DNA of 64,000 bases from CAVVXN01 sp963772585 (lineage in GTDB: Bacteria > Planctomycetota > PLA2 > JAEUHO01). The stretch spans positions 248,001 to 312,000 of the forward strand of contig CAVYXV010000014.1 in assembly GCA_963772585.1 (NCBI GenBank), written 5' to 3'. The notes beneath the pieces are model-generated. The model made no database searches, was not told the origin of the DNA, and saw nothing but the letters and a program-made list of their open reading frames with translations. How positions within the stretch are numbered: the first letter of the stretch is position 1; each line of letters begins with the position of its first letter. Made by a program: the position numbers and the translations under genes. Below are positions 24,903 through 33,451 of this stretch, piece by piece.

Positions 24903-27362
24903 TCACCCGTCCAGACGTTTCAGGGCTTCCTTCGCGGCGCCTCGGACCCCGCCGTTCGCGTCGTGAGCGGCCACCGCCTCCAAGCGGGTCTTCGCCTCGC
25001 GGATGCGGTAGGTGCCGCAGGCCTGGGCCGCCCACGAACGCATGCGGCCGAAGGGATCGTCGAGCAGGGCCACGATGCGGGCGTGGACGCCCCGATCGTC
25101 GGGCGCCAGGTGCGTCACGCAGTCGAGGGCGGCCTTGCGGACGGCGTGCGTGCCGCCCTTCCCCCAGCAGTAGTCCAGATACGGCATCGCAAGCTCCACA
25201 CCGGCGGGATCCCCCAGGTGCTGGAGCCCTTCCAACGCGCCGCTTCGCACGACGTCGTTGTGCGATTCGACGTCCAGGAGCGCGCGGAGGATCGAGCGTG
25301 CGCCATCCACCTTCAATCGCCCCACGACGCGCGCGGCCGCCGCGCGTACGTAGGGGTGGACGTCCGCCTTGGCGAGGATCGCCACCGTGGTTCCGACCGC
25401 CTCGCGCGTGCTCGATCCCAGCGCGCCGACGGCGGCTTCGGCGACGCGCGGGTCCTCGTCGCGGGTAGCGCCCACGAGCGCCTCGACGGCGACGGAGCCG
25501 CCCAGCCGCCCCAGGATCTCCGCGGCCTGCTTCCGCACCGCCCAGGAGTCGTCCTCGAGGAGCGCGTGGGCCAGCGGCGCTCGCGCGAGCGGTCCGAACT
25601 CCTCCAGTGCCTCCGCGGCGTCGAGCCGCCCGTTCACGTCCGGCTCTCCCGCCAGCATGGCCTTCCAGGAGCGGAGATCCTGGTGCACGGTGATCCGGGC
25701 CAGCAGGTCGCCGTCGACCCCGACGCGTAGCCACGGCCCCGTCTCCTTCACCGGGAACACCTGGTGTTCGCGATAGACGAACAGGTCCGCGACCTCGCCG
25801 TTCGCGCCCCAGCGGACGGGCACGTGCAGGCGGAACAGCCCCTGCCCGCCCTTTTGGGGCTGGGTCTGGCGAACGAGCAGCCGCCGGGCGCCCCCGTCGT
25901 AGGTGACGTCCAGGCGCGGGTAGCCGACCCCGTAGACCCATGGGTCGAAGAACCAGCCGAGGTCGCGCCCCGCGACCTCCTCCATCGCGCGTCGGAGGTC
26001 CTCCGACGTGACGGTCCGGTCGCGGTGGCTCGTGACGTAGTACGCGAGTCCCTTTCGGAACACCTCGTCGCCCAGCTCCCGCCGCAGCATGTGCAGCACC
26101 CCCGCGCCCCGGCTGTAGGCCTTGCCGCCGCTGAGCTCCAGGGGGACGTCGCCCCGGGGATTCCTCTCGATGCCCAGCGACTCGGGAGCGGGCGTCTGGT
26201 CCATGTAGCCGCGGTTCTGGTCGCGGCGCCGGAGCAGGAACGCCTCTCGCCCGAAGCGGTGCTCGAAGTAGAGGTCCGTGAAGTAGGTGGCGAACCCCTC
26301 GTTCAGCCAGATGTGGTCCCACGTCCGGCAGGTCAGCAGGTCGCCGAACCACATGTGCGCGAGCTCGTGCGCCACGAGCGCCTCGGAGCGGTAGTTCGGC
26401 CGCGCGGCTTCCGTGTGCAGCGCCCGCATGTTGAGGGTCGTCGCCGTGACGTTCTCCATCCCGCCGTAGACGAAGTCCCACACGAACGTCTGCGCGTACC
26501 GCTTCCAGGGGTAGGGCACGCCGAGGTACTCGCCGTAGAAGCCCAGCATGTCCGTCGTCCCGCCCAGCGCGGTGACGAGCTCCTCCTCGTGGCCCGGAGG
26601 CGCGTTGAACTCGAGCGTGACGTCGTTCCACCGCCGGCGGATGGTCTGGAGGGGGCCGGCGACGAGAGAGATCAGGTAGCTGGGAGCCCGGCCGGTCCAT
26701 CGCCAGTGGTCCGTGCGGAGCCCTTCGCCGGCGGGCGTCTCCTCCACCTTCGCCCCGTTGGAGACGGTCTGGAGTGCGTCGGGAACGGTCGCGTAGAGAT
26801 CCCACTGCATGCGGTCGTCGGGCTCGTCGTAGCAGGGGATCCACCGGCGATTGTCCGTGCCTTCGCCCTGGCTGTAGACGAGGAGCGGCACGTCGGGATC
26901 CGCAGAGCACGGCTGGTGGAAGTAGAGACCGCGCGTCGGCGTGGCGAGGTAGCGGAGCGTCACCTCCCCCTCCTCGCCTTCGGCCAGCGGCGCGAGGAGG
27001 TCGACGTGCACCTGGTCGCCGACGCGGCGGAAGGCGAGCACCCGCCCCTCGCCGTCACGCACGGACCCCACGCGCGTCTCCTCGGAGTGGAGCCGGAGCG
27101 TCCGAAGGCCGTCCACCAGCGAGGCGAACCGGATCGTCACCCGCCCCCGGACCGATCCCGCCTCCAGGTCCGGCGTCACGTGGATGTCCAGGTGGAGCTG
27201 GTCGAAGTCGCGCGTGCTCGCGTCGAGCGGCGCCGGCGTCCCTGCCTCCGCCGCGGGCGGCGCCCCCACGGCCTCCGGAAGAACGCCGACGAGCAGCAGC
27301 GGGAGCAGGGCGAGGAGCGAGCGACCGAGGAACCGGCGGGGCGAGACGGGACGAACGGACAT
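24903..27362 (-). CDS. M1-family metallo-aminopeptidase with C-terminal HEAT repeats
   Basis: The 819-residue exported zinc aminopeptidase starts with an N-terminal signal (RRFLGRSLLALLPLLLVGVL). The M1 beta-saddle domain comes first. The exopeptidase motif GGMENVTATTLN (variant of GAMEN) and the zinc site HELAHMWFGD with the second Glu in NEGFATYFTDL lie near residues 300-370. After about residue 560 the protein is made of HEAT/PBS-lyase-like repeats, for example LARAPLAHALLEDDSWAVRK and AAARVVGRLKVDGARSILR. These replace the usual helical ERAP-type domain. It probably trims peptides in the periplasm. Confidence 0.92.
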   Translation of the reverse strand: MSVRPVSPRRFLGRSLLALLPLLLVGVLPEAVGAPPAAEAGTPAPLDASTRDFDQLHLDIHVTPDLEAGSVRGRVTIRFASLVDGLRTLRLHSEETRVGSVRDGEGRVLAFRRVGDQVHVDLLAPLAEGEEGEVTLRYLATPTRGLYFHQPCSADPDVPLLVYSQGEGTDNRRWIPCYDEPDDRMQWDLYATVPDALQTVSNGAKVEETPAGEGLRTDHWRWTGRAPSYLISLVAGPLQTIRRRWNDVTLEFNAPPGHEEELVTALGGTTDMLGFYGEYLGVPYPWKRYAQTFVWDFVYGGMENVTATTLNMRALHTEAARPNYRSEALVAHELAHMWFGDLLTCRTWDHIWLNEGFATYFTDLYFEHRFGREAFLLRRRDQNRGYMDQTPAPESLGIERNPRGDVPLELSGGKAYSRGAGVLHMLRRELGDEVFRKGLAYYVTSHRDRTVTSEDLRRAMEEVAGRDLGWFFDPWVYGVGYPRLDVTYDGGARRLLVRQTQPQKGGQGLFRLHVPVRWGANGEVADLFVYREHQVFPVKETGPWLRVGVDGDLLARITVHQDLRSWKAMLAGEPDVNGRLDAAEALEEFGPLARAPLAHALLEDDSWAVRKQAAEILGRLGGSVAVEALVGATRDEDPRVAEAAVGALGSSTREAVGTTVAILAKADVHPYVRAAAARVVGRLKVDGARSILRALLDVESHNDVVRSGALEGLQHLGDPAGVELAMPYLDYCWGKGGTHAVRKAALDCVTHLAPDDRGVHARIVALLDDPFGRMRSWAAQACGTYRIREAKTRLEAVAAHDANGGVRGAAKEALKRLDG

Positions 27363-27559
27363 GGGACCCTCCGCGACGGCGCGATGCTACCGGCCGCCGC
27401 CTCGCCCGCGCGCCCCCTGTCCGTCCGCCCCGATCCGGGCCCCCCCGGTGGGGCGCGGCAAACCGGTGGCGGCGATCGATCGCTCCCCCGCAACGGGCTT
27501 GAGGGGCGCGAGGCGCGGCCCCGGAGCGCCCTGCACGCGGGGGGACCGCCGGGCCGTCC

Positions 27560-28210
27560 CTCGCTTCGCCCGGCGGGCGCCCCGCGGGGGGGCGCGAGGG
27601 GGGCGCGAGGGGGGCGCGAGGTTGCTCGTCGAGGGGGGCCTGTGTAGGCCCCCCTCGCGGCTCGGCTTCGCCGAGCCTCTCCCCCCAACCCGGCCGCGGG
27701 CTCGACTCCCTCGATTTCGGCTCACGAGCCCCACGAAAAAGGCCCCCCGGTTAGGGAGGGCCTGAGTGGTAGCGGGGGCGGGAGTCGAACCCGCGGGGCT
27801 TCGCCTCGCTTCGCTCGGCTGGCGCCCCGCGGGGGGCGCGAGGTTGCTCGTCGAGGGGGGCCTGTGTAGGCCCCCCTCGCGGCTCGGCTTCGCCGAGCCT
27901 CTCCCCCCAACCCGGCCGCGGGCTCGACTCCCTCGATTTCGGCTCACGAGCCCCACGAAAAAGGCCCCCCGGTTAGGGAGGGCCTGATTGGTAGCGGGGG
28001 CGGGAGTCGAACCCGCGGGGCTTCGCCTCGCTTCGCTCGGCTGGCGCCCCGCGGGGGGCGCGAGGTTGCTCGTCGAGGGGGGCCTGTGTAGGCCCCCCTC
28101 GCGGCTCGGCTTCGCCGAGCCTCTCCCCCCAACCCGGCCGCGGGCTCGACTCCCTCGATTTCGGCTCACGAGCCCCACGAAAAAGGCCCCCCGGTTAGGG
28201 AGGGCCTGAT
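27560..28210. repeat. 222-bp tandem array containing initiator-tRNA 3' halves
   Basis: Two complete, almost identical 222-bp units (27767-27988 and 27989-28210) and a degenerate partial unit to their left abut the tRNA-fMet gene. Each unit begins with the CCA end, 3' acceptor strand and T-arm of that tRNA (about 28 bp). It then diverges into GC-rich palindromes, including a 12-bp perfect hairpin with GTGT loop and an 8-bp GGCTCGGC hairpin, and ends with a copy of the tRNA terminator. The 848-bp stretch between the M1 gene and the tRNA holds no other gene that I can support. Confidence 0.9.
28180..28207 (-). terminator. Intrinsic terminator downstream of tRNA-fMet
   Basis: On the minus strand, four bases after the encoded CCA, AGGCCCTCC pairs with GGGGGCCT around a short loop and is followed by TTTTT. 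Identical terminators recur in each unit of the adjacent tandem array. Confidence 0.75.
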
Positions 28211-28213
28211 TGG

Positions 28214-28285
28214 TAGCGGGGGCGGGAGTCGAACCCGCGACCTCCAGGTTATGAGCCTGACGAGATACCACTTCTCCACCCCGCG
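28214..28285 (-). tRNA. tRNA-fMet (initiator, anticodon CAT)
   Basis: A 72-nt cloverleaf: acceptor CGCGGGG with CCCCGCT, leaving a C1 x U72 mismatch; D-arm GAGA/TCTC giving the initiator-type A11-U24 pair; anticodon loop CTCATAA; T-arm GCGGG TTCGACT CCCGC; discriminator A; CCA encoded at 28213-28211. The mismatch and A11-U24 mark it as the initiator. The anticodon stem has only two of the three consecutive G-C pairs usual in initiators (A29-U41 instead). Confidence 0.9.
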
Positions 28286-28533
28286 TCGGGGAAGGGGGAT
28301 CCTAGCGCTCGGGGGGGCGGCGGCAAGCGGGGGGCAGGGTGCTTTGGGGGGCGTCGCCCAAGGCCCCGTCAGCAAAGGGTTTAGCCGCTCCAGCGCCGGT
28401 CTTCCGGGGCCTGGGGTGCCTGGGAAGAATTGCCCTGGCGTGGGCCGCGGGAATGGCGGAACATGGTCCTGATTCTCACCGTCAAATCGGTGGAAGGGGC
28501 CTATGGTCCGTGCCCCTGTTAGGAGCAGTAGAA

Positions 28534-29160
28534 GTGATCCGACGAGTTGGAGAATTGATGGTTTCCGAGCGCGAACTGGGCAGCATGCTGCGGGACCTGG
28601 TCGACGCCGACCCGGAGCACGGGCTGGTGATCCTCACTCCCGACCGACGGGTCCTGTACTCCAACGTGGCCGCCCGCTCGTACTTGCGCGACGGGACCCC
28701 GCGCGGTGACGAGGCCCTCCTGCCGGAGGTGCTCGAACGAACGCTCGAGAGCTTCGTCGCCCGAGTCCAGACCCAACGCGGCCCTTCCCTTCTGGAGGTC
28801 TACTATCCCAGCGATAGCGACCGCCGCCTGAAGGTCACCTTCGAGGCGGTCCGGAGGGACGAAGGGCTCTTCATCGTGCTCCGCGCCGAGAGCGCCACGC
28901 CGTGGGCCGAGCCCACCGTCCGCCGACTGCAGTCGCGGTTCGGCCTGACGGTCCGCGAGGCCCAGGTGGCGGCCGGCGTGGCAAAGGGGCACACCAACGC
29001 AGAGGTGGCCGGCCAGCTCGGGATCGTCGAGAAGACGGTCAAGAACGTCCTGATGTCGGTCTTCACGAAGTGCACGGTTCGCAACCGCGTCGAGCTCGCC
29101 CTACGCGCCTACGACGCCCCCGTGCCGCACCTGCGGGAGCGCGAGGCGAAGAAGGTCTGA
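28534..29160 (+). CDS. LuxR-type regulator with PAS-like sensor domain
   Basis: The ~208-residue protein has a PAS-like N-terminal domain (HGLVILTPDRRVLYSNVAAR) and a C-terminal LuxR/GerE helix-turn-helix (FGLTVREAQVAAGVAKGHTN then VEKTVKNVL). There is no receiver domain, so it should respond to a bound ligand or cofactor and not to a phosphorelay. GTG at 28534 has AGGAG 8 bases upstream; ATG at 28558 (MVSERELGS) is an equally possible start. The 248-bp gap before it carries no other gene. Its targets are unknown. Confidence 0.82.
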   Translation: MIRRVGELMVSERELGSMLRDLVDADPEHGLVILTPDRRVLYSNVAARSYLRDGTPRGDEALLPEVLERTLESFVARVQTQRGPSLLEVYYPSDSDRRLKVTFEAVRRDEGLFIVLRAESATPWAEPTVRRLQSRFGLTVREAQVAAGVAKGHTNAEVAGQLGIVEKTVKNVLMSVFTKCTVRNRVELALRAYDAPVPHLREREAKKV

Positions 29161-29228
29161 CGCTCCGCCACCACCCACCGCCCGGGAAAATCTTCCGAGC
29201 GGCTCGCCCGTCGCCGCAACCTCCGGTC

Positions 29229-29876
29229 ATGAAGACCGGGGTGCGGCGTCCCCTCGAGACCACCTGGGAGGACTGGACGCTGGGCGGTGGCCTCCCCCGG
29301 GCGTTCGCCGAGCCACACCAGCCGCTCGAAGTGGAGATCGGCCCCGGGGACGACGACTTCCTCCTCCGACGCGCCGTCGCCGACCCCCGGACCAACTGGC
29401 TCGGCATCGAATACAGTCGCAAGAGGGTCGGCCGGTACGTGCAGCGGGTCCTGGAGGAGGTCGGGCCGATCGGCAACCTCCGTCTCGCCTGGCGCCCGGC
29501 TGCCGACATCGTGGCCCCCTTCCTGAGCCCCGCGCGTGTCCGCGCCTACCACGTGCACTTCCCCGATCCGTGGCCGAAGAAGCACCACCAACGCTACCGC
29601 CTCCTGCATGCGCCGTTCCTTCACGACCTCGCCTCCAGCCTCGAGCCCGTCGGCGAGGTCGTCGTCCTGACGGACGCGAGGGACTACGCGGAAGAGGTCA
29701 CCCAACTCGCGGCGGGGGAGCCCCTCCTCTGGAACGCCACGCCGGAGCCGGGCTTCGAGGTCCTGGCACCCGGTGAGTGGCCGACGGTCTTCGAGGAGCA
29801 GTGGCGACGCGAGGGGCTCGACATCCTCCGGATCCGGCTTCGCCGGGTGACGGGGAACGACGAGGTGCCGCGATGA
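29229..29876 (+). CDS. trmB: tRNA (guanine-N7-)-methyltransferase TrmB
   Basis: TrmB methylates G46 of tRNAs using S-adenosylmethionine. The 215-residue protein shows the SAM-site EIGPGDDDFL (family EIGFGxG, here slightly altered), WLGIEYSRKRVGRYV, and the strongly diagnostic VHFPDPWPKKHHQRYRL. The ATG lies 69 bp after the LuxR stop. Its stop overlaps the next ATG (ATGA), so the lipoprotein gene is coupled. GPGDDD replacing GFGxG is a mild deviation. Confidence 0.93.
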   Translation: MKTGVRRPLETTWEDWTLGGGLPRAFAEPHQPLEVEIGPGDDDFLLRRAVADPRTNWLGIEYSRKRVGRYVQRVLEEVGPIGNLRLAWRPAADIVAPFLSPARVRAYHVHFPDPWPKKHHQRYRLLHAPFLHDLASSLEPVGEVVVLTDARDYAEEVTQLAAGEPLLWNATPEPGFEVLAPGEWPTVFEEQWRREGLDILRIRLRRVTGNDEVPR

Positions 29877-30673
29877 GGCTCGATCGCGTCGTCCCGGTCG
29901 CATCGCTGCTGCTCCTTCTGGGGGCATGCTCGGAGACGACGGAGACCGTGAGGCTCCTCCCCGACGGGAAGGGAACGGTCCAACTGGTCACGGGGATGGA
30001 CACCGCCGGGCGGACGGCGCTCGCCGACGCCGTGGGCGAGCTCTACGACATCCCCGCCGAGCAGCGGGACCGGTTGCGCCTCGACCCCTTCGATCCCGCG
30101 TGGATCCGGTTCGACGCGGCCGCGACGCCGGGGCTCTCGCTGACCCGTATCGAGACGACGGTGGCCGAGGGCCATCGCCGCACGGTCGTCGAGGGCCGGT
30201 TCGACGGGCTCGCCGCCGCGGTCGAGGGCGGCCTGCTCCTCGGCGCGGGGCTCCGACTCGAGCAGGAGCCGCCCACCGAGACGCGCGCGGCATCCTGGCG
30301 CCTGGAGATCCGCGAGGGGTGGGGGTGGATCGGCAACGAGGACCGCGAGGAGATCGGCGGGCGGCCGCTCGGAGACGTGCGCGCTCGTCTCGCACCGCGG
30401 CTCGAGGGCGCGTGGGTCGAGCGGACGATCCGCTTCCCCAGCCGGGTTCTCGCCACCGATGGCGAGCGCGCCGACGACGGGGTCACCGTCCGGTGGCGAT
30501 ACGCCCTCGGGGCCCTCCTGGCGGAGTCCCGTCGGAGGTCCTGGGCTCGCTTCGAGGACCGGGACGGTCTGCAACTCGCCGGTGTGCGCGTGGAACCCGA
30601 TCCGATCCGCCTGGTGCGTCGACTCCTCCTCGCCCCACCGAAGCGCCCCGGCGCCGACGCTCCCGACCGCTGA
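29873..30673 (+). CDS. Predicted lipoprotein of unknown function
   Basis: The 266-residue protein has a lipoprotein signal: MRLDRVV, hydrophobic core and lipobox LGAC with the lipidated Cys near residue 19, followed by SETTE. It should be anchored to a membrane in the envelope. The mature part alternates short strands with charged segments and ends in a Pro-rich basic tail; no motif was recognised. It is translationally coupled to trmB and convergent with mutS (5-bp gap). Confidence 0.78.
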   Translation: MRLDRVVPVASLLLLLGACSETTETVRLLPDGKGTVQLVTGMDTAGRTALADAVGELYDIPAEQRDRLRLDPFDPAWIRFDAAATPGLSLTRIETTVAEGHRRTVVEGRFDGLAAAVEGGLLLGAGLRLEQEPPTETRAASWRLEIREGWGWIGNEDREEIGGRPLGDVRARLAPRLEGAWVERTIRFPSRVLATDGERADDGVTVRWRYALGALLAESRRRSWARFEDRDGLQLAGVRVEPDPIRLVRRLLLAPPKRPGADAPDR

Positions 30674-30678
30674 GAGCG

Positions 30679-33297
30679 CTACGCGCCGTCCTGGTCGAGA
30701 CGCTTCAGCTCGGCCAGTCGGTTGAGCGCCTCCAGCGGCGTCAAGTGCTCCAGGTCCAGCGCGCGCAGCGCCTCCAGCGCAGGGCTCGGCGGCGGGGGGC
30801 GAAGAGCCCCAGTTGCACGTCGCGGGGCGGCGGTGGGCGTCGGGCGTCGCCGAAGACGATCCGTTCCGCGGCGTTCTCCTCCTTCTGCTCCAAGCTGTGG
30901 AGGATCGCCCGCGCCCGTTCCACGACGGCGTCGGGAACGCCGGCGAGCTGGGCCACGTGGATGCCGTAGGAGCGGTCCGATGCCCCCGGCTGGATGCGGC
31001 GGAGGAAGACGATGCCGTCGCCCCACTCGCGGACGGCGACGTTGAGGTTGGTGACCGCCGGGAGCTCCTCGGCGAGTCGGGTCAACTCGGCGTAGTGCGT
31101 CGCGAAGAAGGTCCGCGCGCCGACCACCTCGGAGAGGAACTCCGTCATGGACCACGCGATGGCGATGCCGTCGAACGTGCTCGTGCCCCGTCCGACCTCG
31201 TCCAGGATCACGAGGCTGCGCTCCGTGGCGTGGTTCAGGATGTAGGCAGCCTCGCTCATCTCCACCATGAAGGTGGACTGTCCGCGGGCGATGTCGTCTT
31301 CCGCGCCGACGCGCGTGAAGATCCGGTCCACGAGCCCGACACGCGCCTTGGAGGCGGGGACGAACGAGCCCATCTGGGCCATCAGGACGATCAGCGCCGT
31401 CTGCCGGATGTAGGTGCTCTTGCCCGCCATGTTCGGGCCCGTGATGAGGGCGATGCGCGTGTCCGCGTCGAGGCAGGCGTCGTTGGCGACGAACCTCTCC
31501 CCCGCGTCCAGGTGGTGCTCCACGACGGGGTGTCGCGCGTCCCTGAGCTCGAGGGTCAGGTCGTCGAGGATCTCCGGCCGCACGTAGTCGCCGGCCTGCG
31601 CGACCTCGGCGAGGGATGCGAGCACGTCCAGCTCGGCGAGGACGCGGGCCGTCGCCTGCAGGCGCGGGATGTGCTCCGCCACGCGCGCCCTCAGCTCTCC
31701 GAACAGCCGCTGCTCGAGGTCCTTCGCCCGCTCGTCCGCGCGGAGCACCTTCTCTTCGTACTCGCGGAGCGTCGGCGTGACGTACCGCTCGGCGTTGGTG
31801 AGCGTCTGCTTGCGCTCGAAGTCCTCGGGAACCTTGTCCCGGTGGGCGTGCGTGACCTCGAGGTAGTAGCCGAAGACCCGGTTGTAGCCGACCTTGAGCG
31901 TGGAGATGCCCGTGCGTTTGGCTTCGGTGGCCTGGTAGTTCGCGATCCAGCTCTTGGCGTCCCGGCTGAGGGCGCGCAAGCTCGTCGAGGTCCTCGCGAT
32001 AGCCCTCGCGGAACAGTCCGCCCTCGCCGAGCGTGACGGGGGGATCGTCCGCGACGGCGCGCGCCAGCTCCCCGGCGAGCTCGTCGAAGGGCTCGATGCC
32101 GTCGCGGAGCTGCTCCAGGGTCTTCGAGTACGCGCCATCCAGCAGCGCTCGGGCGGCGGGGAGCGGTTCGAGGCTGCGACCCAGCGCCAGCAGGTCCCGG
32201 GCGTTTGCGCGGTTCGTCGCGACGCGGCCGAGGATCCGTTCCACGTCCTTCACGCCGCCGAGGACGCCGCGGAGGTCCCGGCGGAGGTAGTCGTCCTTCC
32301 CGAACTCCTCGACGCCGTCCAGGCGTCGCTCGATCTCCTCTCGATCCGTGATGGGGGAGAGGATCCAGTCGCGGAGGAGCCGCGCGCCCATCGCCGTGCG
32401 CGTGCGGTCCAGGGTGGCGAGGAGCGTGCCGTCGCGGGAGCCGTCCGGGCGCTGCACCAGCTCCAGGCGGCGCCGCGTCGTCGCCTCCAGGGCCAACGTC
32501 CGGCCGCCCTCCTGGCGTTCGATGCGCGAGATGTGGTCCAGGGAGGTCAACTGCGTCGTCCGCAGGTAGTCCAGCACCGCCCCCGCGGCCCCGACACACG
32601 GCGGCTTGCGGTCGAGGCCGAACCCCTTGAGGCTCGCGACCCCGAAGTGCTCCTTCAGGCCCTTCGCGCCGCTCGCCGGGTCGAGGGTCCACGGGGGGAC
32701 GAAGGTGACGGTCGTTCGGACCGCCGTCCGCACCGCTGTTTCCAGCGCACGACCCGTGTCGTCGTCGGGAAGGAGCACCTCGACGGGCTGCACCCGCGCG
32801 ACCTCGGCGGCGAGGGCGTCCGCCTCGACGTCGGCGGCGAGGAACGTCCCCGTCGAGAGATCCACCCACGCGAAGCCGTGCCGGCGTCTCGCCCCCGACT
32901 TCGGAGCGGGGCGCACGGCGAGGAGGTAGTTGCTCGCGTCGGGTTCCAGGGACGCGTCTTCGGTCAGGGTGCCGGGCGTCAGCACGCGAACCACGTCCCG
33001 GTCGAGGATCTTCCGCCCGTTGCCCGGCTCCGTCAGCTGCTCGCAGATGGCGACCTTGCGCCCCTGCGCGAGAAGGCGTCGGAGGTAGCCGTCCGCGGCG
33101 CGGACGGGCACGCCGGCCATCGGGATCTTCCGATCCTTGTCGCGCGCGGTGAGGGTGAGCCCCAATGCGTCGGCCGCCACCTTCGCGTCCTCGTGGAACA
33201 GCTCGTAGAAGTCGCCCATGCGGAAGAAGAGCAACGCGTCGGGGTAGCGCTTCTTCGCAGCGGCGAACTGGGCCATGACCGGCGTCTCGGTCGGCAA
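30679..33297 (-). pseudogene. mutS: DNA mismatch repair protein MutS, interrupted by two frameshifts
   Basis: MutS recognises mismatches and is an ATPase clamp. The N-terminal half reads in one frame, with the mismatch-recognition segment FFRMGDFYELF. Near 31978-31979 an extra base shifts the continuation (LRALSRDAKSWIANYQ) into another frame, which carries the connector, Walker A (ITGPNMAGKST) and the DEVGRGTSTFDG motif. At the six-G run 30794-30799 one base is missing, and the C-terminal end (PPSPALEALRALDLEH) returns to the first frame. Correcting both gives a full-length ~872-residue MutS. This could be assembly error or real decay. The start TTG at 33297 (product MPTETPVMAQF) is a guess; ATG 33276 is possible. 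Confidence 0.85.
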
Positions 33298-33451
33298 TCC
33301 CGTGGCCTCCACCTGGGCATCGTCGCGGGCAGAGACGGTAGCACCCGGCGACGACGATGGAGGCGGCGGGACGGGGCCGCGCGGGCCCGTCGATGTGGAA
33401 AGACGGTGGAAGGTGCGTGGAGGCGTGGTCGAAGCGGTATCCTTCCCCCGC

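Noticed and set aside
27387..28271. Minus-strand frame with repeated peptides across the tRNA-derived array
   Set aside because: The peptides come only from tandem DNA repeats and cover tRNA and terminator sequence, so coding is not supported.
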